From Bimastos eiseni (lineage: Eukaryota; Annelida; Clitellata; Crassiclitellata; Lumbricidae), in contig OY365817.1 in the NCBI GenBank assembly GCA_959347315.1, positions 3,526,056 to 3,590,055 of the forward strand: 64,000 nt of DNA. Reading direction: 5' to 3'. Positions 54,858-64,000 of this stretch are shown here, in pieces. The translations under genes were made by a program, and so were the position numbers. The notes under the pieces were generated by a model that made no database searches, was not told the origin of the DNA, and saw only the letters and a program-made list of their open reading frames with translations. Position 1 is the first letter of the stretch. Each line of letters begins with the position of its first letter.

Positions 54858-57800
54858 TGTCTTGAATTCTGTGCTAGTTACACACAATACAAAGAACTTT
54901 AATGAATGGCTATATTAGCTGAAGCAGTTAAGAATAATTACAAGTAACAATAGAAGTATTTCCAGCACAACCACTACTGCCAAGATGCAGGACCAATGAA
55001 TGCCTTGCATGGTTGCAGTCCATAAACTTCGCAACAATTGTAATAACTAGTGAGCATCCGTTCATACTATCCTTATAACCATACTCCGTCTGTTGTTTTC
55101 ATTTAATATTAAAAACAAGAATTATTATTATTGTCTTCATAAATATCATATGCTTCTAAAGCTTCATCTCAGAGTAGGCCTATTTTTACTATAATCGCGG
55201 AAATAGCTAATATTGTAATTTTATATAATGATCAGAAAAAGGCCATAATAGTAGTAAAAATATTATTACACTATCAGTTTAAGCTAACTTGAGAATTAAA
55301 ATCTTCTTCTCTTATACCTATTCAAATCTTCAAACTTAACGAAGCGCTCGTGATTAAGATGACGCCCTGTGACTACCCTTAAATAGAACTTTAGGACTTT
55401 TCCTGTTTACCATCTCGATTTTTATTAAGCCATGCACGAATCAAGCAAAGATTGACTTTCGCAATACAAATGACGGAATCCATTTTCTTTGTCCAGAATT
55501 ATTTCACTCAATCATTTCAGCACAGCTGTTAAGCAAATTCTGTCATTTTGTAAACTTATACTAATCGATCCATCTATCAATCAACCAATAAATAAAAAGA
55601 GAAACTCACACTACGAGTCTATCTCGAGCTGGCTGTAGTGCGTGTTAACTCCGAGGACATCCAGAGCAGAATGAAAACTTTACGCCTCTGAGTATGTTCC
55701 GTATAGAAAGAAGAGTCACGAGATCAGAAGTCAGTGACAGACTTTAGAAATCATCTGCCTCTTCTTTAAAAAGAAGCATTTCAGCCTAATTTACCACTAG
55801 ATATGACTCAAGGCCCATGGGTTTGCGGAACAGTTGAGTAAACAGTTATTGGAGTTGAACTTTCGTCAACGTAATGGTTTCACGACTTGAGTAAACGGAA
55901 AACTCCAGAATATATTCCTCTTCTTTGTTCACAAGCAAGTTACAACTGTTTTGCACAGGAAACGTGTAGTTTAGAGCGGTTATAAAGTACACTTTCCCAT
56001 AGTACTAAACAAACATTCTTCTCTTGACCGAGCCGGTAATATAAAAATGTAGAGGGATATACATGTACTGACCAGTGTGGCCTATGTACAGCAGCTCCTT
56101 TGTAAATATCAGTTCCAAATGCTTGTAAAGAGACGGCAGGCAGTAGCAAGACATAACGAATGTGGTGGTGGTGTTCCCAAATTAATCTTCATGTACATAT
56201 GCAAATCACACCGAGAGAAAACCTATTAGGGTATTCAAGAGCTGAAGGAGATTTCACTTGAGAGCACGTACAGAATCAACAGTCAACCAACTGTACAAGC
56301 GTCGAGTAGGGGTCGATAGTTGAAAACCAGTACACAGTGGGGAAGGACAAACTTACTTCGATAGATTTTATACCAATAACACACGAGGGCACACATACAT
56401 TGAAGACCATAGTACAGCATACGATCAAAACCAAGAAATTAATCCTAATGCAGTGCATTTGATATAATTAGGGATACGCACAGTAGGCCTAAGAAGTTTC
56501 ACAATTGAAGATTAGCGAGAGGGCTAAAGGCGACCTGTTGGCTAGGGTACATATGATGTCTTAAGGCACAAGTGAATCTTAAAGCATACACTCAGAGAAT
56601 TTTATTGACCGAAGTCTGAAAATGAATTAGCAGCTAATTTGTCAAACAAAATACCATAAATTATATTTTGATAGTTGATATACCCGTAGGAGACGGAAGG
56701 GCAGAGCCATCTGCCTCTCTCCAAAAGGAGAAAAAGAAAAATTAGATGATAACAACAGCCGGGGAAAAAGATCATGATTCCCAACTTTTCAGGTTTGCGA
56801 CACACTAAGAAATTTTTTTTACAAATTCGCCGCACACTTAACAATATATATTTGTCACTATTATCTAGTAAAATTCTAATTGTCTAATAATACTATTGTG
56901 ACTCAGTCAGTCTAGTGACCTAGTCTATTCCAATAATTATGATTATCTAACTAACATTTATTATTGACTATTAACTTTTGATCATTAATGATCATTAATG
57001 CGACTGGTATGTCTGTTTTCGAAAGCAAATCAAACTAAAATGAGGCTCAAGAGACGACAAGCATAGGTCACATTTCATCGTCGATTGTAAGAAGTTTCTC
57101 GCTCTTTTTATATTTGACATTTACATTGTTAGGAACAGAGGCTCGAGGACGTACGACGTGCACGTGGGGGTGATAGTGCATGGACTAAGCGTCCTACATT
57201 CATAGTTTGTGTACGGGTAGCTTATAGTCGAACTGCACGATGTTATATATTAGCGGACAGTAGAAGTGCTTACAGGACTGTGGCCTCATATAAGGTGTGG
57301 TCAGTGTACATAGGTCAGTGCTAGAATCGTATGTACTAGATTGACTATACTAGAAGACGCTGTAGAATAATCTTGTAGAGCTAGGACTGGAGTTCGAGTG
57401 GCAAGGCGTCAGCTTGTTGATGTTGCCGTAGTTATTTAAGATGGTCTTAGTCTCAACCTGTATTAGTTAAGACGTTGTGGCGAATGCCTTCCTTGATAGC
57501 AGCTACAGCTCGTTGTTTCGTGCCGCCTGAGGCCAACCGCGCTGCTGTTATCACTTGCTCTGGTCGTTGTTCCGTTCTTTGCACATGTTTTTCAGGTTGT
57601 ATATTACTTGTCATTAAATATAGTCTAAGATTACCTTAGACTTTACTTGTCCGTCAGAGTAATATCTTAACAATATTTATATTTATATTCAAGTTAACGC
57701 TGAAAATCCAAATTCACAAAACCACGAAGATGGAAATGGCATAAGATTTATGCCTACTCCCACTTCGTTGGGCAATCCTCGTCACTAGCTGAGCCAACCA

Positions 57801-58730
57801 CTCCAAAAGTAACAGTAGGAAGACATCCTCCCGGTTGACGTGACAATATATTAAAAAAATTATTTCATAAAGGAATAACGGATATGAGCTTATTTTTTCC
57901 ATCAGTTTCCTTGGTGATCGACGGCTTCAAAATCGATTGAATGTTATAGTAATTTGATTAAAATTCTGGCTTATTAGGTCGCATACATTTTATACTCTTT
58001 TCATCCAGTTGGCCTACTATTCTTTGACGCTTCCCCACAAAATAAATTTCTACTTGTTGAAGAAAAAACTACGATCGATGTTTTGGACAAAAATTCCACT
58101 TCCTCTAAGCAAAATAATTATCCTTACGAACACTTCTACATAAATATTTTTATTTGATTAAATATTAGCATGCATGTTATGTGCGTGGCGACGCTGGAAG
58201 CTTATAACGATCGTTAATCACTGATGAGAATAAAGTTTTTTAACTGCGTCGTGTTTCCTTTTACGTAACTATAATTATTTCTAATTTTTCTACATCCCTA
58301 TGTGCCTCATTCTATTTGACCTTAATTTTTAATTACGATGCTGAACTATAACATAGACATACCTACTTTCTCCGTTTGCGTTGACACAGCCACAAACAAT
58401 TTCGCTAGAAAAACTATGAAAGGGTGTCCAGACATCGCCAATTAATAACGGTAGTATATTTATAAATAACTTTCAATGCAACAAACTACCAGTTCAGCTG
58501 ACTCAATTGGTTATGCGCACATAACAAAACCCATTCTCTAATTGCCCTTAACTCCAAACTTATAAAGCGTCACTTGAAAGCCAAGTACAGAATATTCACG
58601 AGCGCAGCGTCGAATCAGATGGGTTGTCCAAAAAGTAGTCCGATGGAGGCCAGAGTCCGGTTTCCAGAGGATCAGATATAGGCCTTATCCGTATATCTTC
58701 TTTGAAGTCATATCGAAACTAGGGTTGCAA
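54858..58730. other. Upstream flank of gene C and spacer to gene D
   Basis: A likely 3' splice site (GCACAG at 54870-54875 on the - strand) suggests a non-coding first exon further up. No exon or convincing TE protein is seen in the rest. A segment at 57127-57672 starts TGTTAGG and ends CTTAACA like an LTR but lacks a clear target duplication. Confidence 0.45.
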
Positions 58731-58734
58731 AACT

Positions 58735-59030
58735 GCCGACGCAGAAAATCCATAACAAAGGAGTATTTATAACGAAGACAATAGACGTCGCCCTCCACTT
58801 TTGTCGAGGCTTGAGACTGGCACGACCTGAATATAAAGCAGTATTAAAACCTGATTAAATTAGCTACTATGAAAAAAAGAGTATAACATTAAAAGGTTTT
58901 CAATAAACTGTTAATCTCGCAATTCTTTATGCTTCTGGTAATAATTACGAAATAGTTCATTAGCAGGAAATTAGATTATTAAGCTTCAAAGCAAATTCGA
59001 AATTTTGTCAATGCCATGGAGTCAGTCGTA
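58735..59030. repeat. Block shared with 27700-28000
   Basis: Diverged direct copy of the block downstream of gene C; see that entry for the shared motifs. Here it lies downstream of gene D. Confidence 0.8.
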
Positions 59031-59069
59031 TGCGATAGAAAGTAAGAATAAGGAAGATAAACACTGAGA

Positions 59070-59265
59070 ATGAATGGTAGAGATCGACAGAGAAAAAGAG
59101 ACAGAAAAAGAGAGGAAGAGAGAGTGAGGAAGAGTGAGAGCGAGACCGAGCGAGAGAGACGGCGAGGGAGAGAGACGGCGAGGGAGAGAGACAGCGAGGG
59201 AGAGAGACAGCGAGGGGGAGAGACAGCGAGGGGGAGAGACAGCGAGGGGGAGAGACAGAGGCAGA
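59070..59265. repeat. Purine-rich GAGAGACAGCGAGGG tandem array
   Basis: About seven units of GAGAGACAGCGAGGG/GAGAGACGGCGAGGG, 15-18 bp each, after a run of AGAAAAAGAGAC. The Ser/Pro/Leu frames on the - strand are translations of the array. Confidence 0.92.
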
Positions 59266-59779
59266 GGCAAAAAGAAACAAGAGACATAGAGCAACCACAC
59301 CTGATGTTATCAGATGAACTCTTTGCCTGCTGTGTCTATACAACCCGTGTGTTTTCAGTCCTAATCGGAAGCAGCTCCATATCATTGGTCATGAAATAAT
59401 CGAAGCAGCCTAATTCGGGACTAATATTATACATTCATAATTGTATAGAGAGAGAGATAATATAGCATCTTATGTTCCAGGACACTGTGCGATCAACAGT
59501 GCCCATGTAGTATCCAGAAAATAATTACTAAAGTAGACGTGTATGACCCATATAACTCACACGTGTACAACAATCATTCTTACCCACCATCAATCACAAC
59601 CATCACCTTACATCACTCACTGGCATCTGGCCTCTTACAGAATTACGCGTTTTACCTTGCTCTTCCCCAATCTATTGAATCTGTCTCTGCTGACCTAAGC
59701 TGTTACAGGTCCTCAAACCGTCTTTAACTAAACACTTTTAAGACTCAACTCTTCTGGTTGGGCACCCGCCAGCAACTGT

Positions 59780-60262
59780 TTAAATTTGATTAAGCTTTCC
59801 TTGCCAATTGGTTCCCTCAGTTTGCTTTCTGGACAAATGTCCGCGATCTGGGTGTTACTCTGGACAGTACTTTATCCTTCCCTGTACATGTCTCTATTTA
59901 AAGTCCTCTATCTTACATGCAAAGCGTTTTTGGGTCAAGCTCCTCGCTATCTTTGTGATCTTATCAGGCAACCTATGTCGGCTACCTCTGGACGTCCTCT
60001 CCGTTCTTCAGGCCATCATAACCTTCTAATACCTAGGCGTACAAAGGCCATAACTCAGACTCGTGCCTGTGCCTCTGTTGGCCCATTGCTATGTAACAAT
60101 CTTCCTTCTGCGACTTGTGCTGCAAACTTATCTGGTAGAACAACTGTTTCTGCTCGTTCTCTTCAGACATTTCTTTTCTCTAGGCGTTCTTCGCACTGTG
60201 AGCGCATCTGATTAGGTTGTACTTTTAGAGGCGCTATATAAATCCGTAAATACGATATAATA
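59780..60262 (+). mobile_element. LINE 3' end (C-terminal RT region and tail)
   Basis: FLGQAPRYLCDLIRQ (usual GxAPxYLxxLL), RPLRSSGHHNLLIPR and VGPLLCNNLPSATCAANLSG correspond to the last 90 residues of CR1/L2-type ORF2. TTTTAGAGGCGCTATATAAA forms the 3' tail. It lies in the downstream region of gene D, which in gene C is occupied by the pyrimidine tract. Confidence 0.8.
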
Positions 60263-60412
60263 GAATAGATAGACATCTGGATCCCCAAGTGTGTAAAAAT
60301 TTAAAACAGCATTAGACTTTATACAAATTATGCCTAAGTAACTTTCTGGAAGCCATAACTAATGGTGATGACGACAACGATTACTAGTATGATAATAACG
60401 TTTAAATAGCAT

Positions 60413-61578
60413 TTAAGTGGCACCTACTTCTTGAAGCGATATGTAATTCTTGTCCATTTGTTCATTGTTTTCATTTTCGTCTGACCATCCCCAGCAGTGG
60501 AACCTCAAAAGAAGACGTTCATCCACCTTCGCCTCCAGGTCTTTGTCTCCTGTTTCATAAGCAAAGCTAAAGCAATTGCAAAGTTCTTTCATTATGTCAT
60601 TGGACTGCAAGAATAATGCCTTCCGAACACCTAAGCAACAACATGGTGATGTCGCAAAACGTCTTAGACGATACTACATCACACGAGTTCGAATTGGCAA
60701 AAGGCGATAACATAAAAACAGAACAGGCTTTAATTATAAATAGGTTTATTCATTTGGAAAATGGAGATTATTTTGAATCATATCGGACTGTAGTCTAAAG
60801 TAGACTGGATACTGTTTCTATTTACGATCTTAAAATGCAGATTAGATGCGTGTCATTAGAGTGTCCTAACGTCGACAGGAGGCGGGAATAACTTATCATA
60901 CAATACCCTAGATGGATTGCAAAGTGGAGATTATATTGGGCAACATCAATGGATACAAAAGCGGACAGGAGGCTGGAGATGCCAAACAGACTCTTCCTAT
61001 AGTAAATTGGAAAATGGAGATTTCATTATTTTGGGGCATACCATACATTTCGTGATTAGCAAATTGGACAATGCAGATTAGATTGAATATTATTATGGTA
61101 TACCAAAGTGGACCGGAGCTGCTGGAATTACTATGGCTATAGAAAATAAGAAAATGCTGCTAAGATGGGAATACATTACGATTAGACTGTAATAAGCTTA
61201 CAGATGGCTGGAATTCCTAAACACACTCTAAACCACGGTAGATTGGAAAGAAGCGTATAATTATTATGTTTGAGTACATTAGGCCCCATCCTCCACACTA
61301 ATGTGGAAAAGAGACTGGAATTAATATTCCTTACATCCTTTATCTTAATCTTACTTGTCACCTTTTTCATCATCTAGACCGGAGAAGACTGAAATTATTT
61401 TGGAGATCAAACTTGTTTTAACTTAAAAATGAATGATAACCATTATTAAGAATGGGTTGTACCTACTCATGATGAGGGATGCTATAATACCGACGACTCC
61501 TGTAACAATGGCTCCAAACAACGTAATCCACAGATAGGATATGGCGTAGAAGTTCTCAAGACCTCGAAGGGGAGTCGT
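60413..61578 (-). CDS. SLC5-family sodium/solute symporter, SMCT-like, gene D (3' end only)
   Basis: Two exons: 14 at 61578-61463 (LENFYAISYLW and the last membrane segment) and 15 at 60566-60428, joined in phase at an AG/C codon to read SSFAYETGDKDLEAK. This gives the intact version of the tail that is frameshifted in gene C. If exon 15 is terminal the frame continues VGAT and stops at 60413-60415; otherwise a GTAGGT donor follows codon QE. No exon 16 is visible. Exon 13, expected about 230 bp upstream by comparison with gene C, is absent up to the window end, where unrelated sequence and a LINE lie instead, so the gene may be split by insertion or truncated. Confidence 0.8.
60755..61325. 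repeat. Diverged ~85-bp satellite in intron 14 of gene D
   Basis: Units with AAATGGAGATTA, CAAAAGCGGACAGGAGGCTG and GGAATTACT match those in intron 14 of gene C. Confidence 0.8.
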
Positions 61579-61749
61579 CTACGAAAAGAACAAAACGGAA
61601 AATTGAAAACAATAATGTGCTTAAATGCGATGCAGAGTAATGTAAATGAAATGCAATGTAATGCTTTCGCTTCATGTCCAGACAACATGTATTGCTTGCA
61701 TGTGACTTCCATCTTCAGACAGAAACTCAATTGTAATGTAATGTAATGT

Positions 61750-62420
61750 AATACAGTGTGCCTTAATAATTATACTGGACAACAGTGATTTTGCTTCCTT
61801 TAGAATGTTGGGCGTCTATTATGTTGTTATTGTTGCTGATCACGAAAATCACCTTGAAATCACCCTGACACGTAACCATTTTTAGAAATTTGCATCTAAT
61901 AAATTTATTTCCAGATATTCAGCTATAATATTTCGGTGGCGTTATAATATGCTTCGTTCAACTGGGGCATGTAAAATAATGCACTCAGGGCACTTTGCAT
62001 AATGGCCTTGTAATAGTTGGCATAGCTTGGGTATGCATGAGCATGACAATTCTGGAAGGAAGTTGCCAGCAAAAAGTCATAGCGCTGTATATATAAGCCG
62101 CTCGCACACATACAAATATGCTACTCGCGCTGCTGAAATATTTGTATCAGTTTCTTTGTTTTTACGTCATTAATCAAGGCATATCAGTGGTTTTCTTTAG
62201 GCTAATTTCTCAAACCCTGTGTTAAACACTGCAACCGCAACGGGATGCATAGGACACGGATTACAAACGAAAGTCAACATCAAAACATTTATAAGCATGT
62301 GAAACTCATGATGCATCTCAAAATCGCTATGCAATTTAAATGGCCATAATTGCTTTTCTCACCAAACTTTGATTTCAATTTTCTATAAATTCCTACGTGA
62401 TCAACCAATCAATCAAAAAT
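61750..62420. other. Unassigned sequence upstream of gene D exon 14
   Basis: Similarity to the corresponding intron of gene C stops near 61770. I see no exon, repeat or element in the rest. Confidence 0.4.
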
Positions 62421-62439
62421 ACCTGATATAGCGACCCTT

Positions 62440-63990
62440 CAAGGTAGGACTATCTACTCAGAGGTGCATCTGACCTGACCTGACCCTCGGCTGAAAATGA
62501 CAGTTTTAAGAGAGACGCAAAATGAAAATGAGGAGTTCTTAGGTAGGAGACGGAGCTCTGTGGGAAGTCCATTCCAGATTGTAGGTCCACGACCGAGACA
62601 GCCAGATTCTGCACTATGGAAGTGCGTGCAAAAAGGACGACGAGGTCCCCATGAAATGCAGACCGAAGTGGTCGTCGACTACCACTGCATGGTAGTGATA
62701 GGGCGATGTACATATAGCTCTTGCTAATAAGCATGCGTAGTACCGCCAAGGCAGTGCCAAACTGAGGCAGATACCCTAAATCAGATGCGCTGGGGTAGAG
62801 GCAACCAATGTAGGATATCCCGCATGTATTCGGATACCTGACCTGTTTTGGAAATCCGCACGCAAAACCCGCTCCAATCCGAACTTGGGGAAGCCAGCAT
62901 ATATTGAGGAGCAATAGTCAAGGCGACTGGTAACAAAGGTATGAACCAGAGTAGCTGCAGCGCTGAGGGTAAGAGAGCGAGATATTACTCGCAATTGGCG
63001 AATCTGGCAAAAGCAACTACGAGAGACATTATTGACGTGTTGAGCAAAGGCGAGTTCTTAGTCAAGCGTGACCCCTAAATCCCGAAAATTAAGAGGGGAA
63101 ATTCGGCAGAGAGGGCACAGAGATCAATTTTAGCCTGCTGCTGTCTGGTGCCAAGCCAGATAAATTGTGTTTTGGATGGGTTCAGCCGAAGCCGATTTGA
63201 TGACATCCAGCCACCAAGGGAGTCTATAGCAAACTACATTGAGCTGGCAGCAGCGACCGCATTTGCCGCAAGACAGTGAACGTAGGCTCGAGTGTCGTCT
63301 GCATAAATTTGGTTCAAAACGCCACAGAAAGACAACAGAAATCCGATCGACTTCAGACGTGTACATGATGTACAGTAATGGACCTAGTACAGAACCCTGG
63401 GTAACTCAAATGGGGTTGGAGCCCATTGGGACCGAGTCGACTCGGATGCAACACAATAGGTACTGTCACATAAGAAGGAACGAGTCCAGTCAAGGGGTTT
63501 GCTAGAAAGGCCAAAGGCTGTAGAAAGGCGGAGTAACAGAATATTGTGATCGACCGAGTCAAAGGCGGCACTAACATCGAACAGGCCAAAATGGTAACCT
63601 GTGGTTGATCTATGGCACCATAGATGTCCGCTAGCAAGCGGATTAGGAGGGTCTCTGTCGAGTGATCCCTGCGACACCCAGACTGCAACGCAGGGAGTAA
63701 ACCATTAGCATTAAGGTAGTTAATTACCTGACCAGCTACAATTTTTCAATGATTTTAGAAATGAATGAAACATTTGATATAGGGTCTGTAGTCAGCCGGA
63801 TCGGACGAGTCCAGACCATCTCGCTTGATAGCATGAAACACCAAGGAGCGTTTCTGCGGAGTAGGTAGCACGCCCTCCTGGAGAGAATGACTGCAGAGGA
63901 GAGTTATTAATGGAAGGAGATCTTCAATGAATTCCTGCACAAGGAAGGTAGGTGGAGTGCCAAGTTTGCACGATACAGCTAATCCAAAAT
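62440..63990 (-). mobile_element. Decayed CR1/L2-type LINE, reverse transcriptase part
   Basis: From right to left on the - strand: HSLQEGVLPTPQKRSLV and DSSDPADYRP (usual DPxxYRPIS), GCRRDHSTETLLIRLL, LFDVSAAFDSVDHNILLLRL (motif A), then motif B and the catalytic box region broken by stops. Further on come VHTFVTSRLDYCSSIYAGFP and the downstream RT connection. The left end reaches RGQMHL near 62450. It continues past the window edge. Confidence 0.82.
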
Positions 63991-64000
63991 TATATTTGCT

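Noticed and set aside
57127..57672. A further solo LTR (TGTTAGG...CTTAACA)
   Set aside because: Flanks TACAT and ATATT do not match and no second copy is present, so the evidence is too weak.
58979..59385. Ser/Pro/Leu-rich frames on the - strand
   Set aside because: Translations of the GAGAGACAGCGAGGG array.

Overview
This window is animal nuclear DNA. It has intron-rich genes with GT-AG splice sites, a sodium/solute symporter (SLC5) gene family, tRNA-derived SINEs, CR1/L2-type LINEs, solo LTRs and hAT-like elements. Nothing identifies the species. The transposon mix and the frequent octamer TAGGCCTA make me think of a marine deuterostome (echinoderm or hemichordate type), but that is an impression only.

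The host content is a cluster of four paralogous SLC5 genes, closest in motif content to sodium-coupled monocarboxylate transporters (SLC5A8/A12 type). Genes A (726-10156) and B (13362-25403) lie on the + strand; genes C (30952-54857) and D (60413-61578, 3' end only) lie on the - strand, so the two pairs converge. I assembled gene B exon by exon into 16 exons and 628 codons with every splice phase matching. Gene A lacks exon 1 (probably left of the window) and has lost the 5' splice site of exon 11. Gene C has exons 1-15 spread over 24 kb, with a one-base deletion that changes its cytoplasmic tail. Gene D shows only its last two exons. C and D share intron-14 satellite DNA and downstream sequence, so they are sister duplicates.

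Nearly all the rest is mobile or repetitive DNA in introns and spacers. Insertions with visible boundaries are two solo LTRs (878 and 882 bp, each with its own 5-bp target duplication), an hAT-like element of 2166 bp with a MITE nested inside it, a 488-bp deletion derivative of the same hAT family, and a 1180-bp element with a TTA duplication. Others are a decayed 5.5-kb LINE with ORF1 and ORF2, a CR1 copy lacking its catalytic motif, a pogo/Tigger-type fragment lacking its DDE domain, and three tRNA-SINE copies. There are also several unusual tandem repeats, a 0.9-kb pyrimidine tract with a perfect purine/pyrimidine hairpin, and a cluster of inverted repeats.

I did not find a new multi-gene system. 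The points most worth checking are the splice and frame defects in the transporter copies, the nested transposons with readable empty sites, and the palindromic minisatellites.
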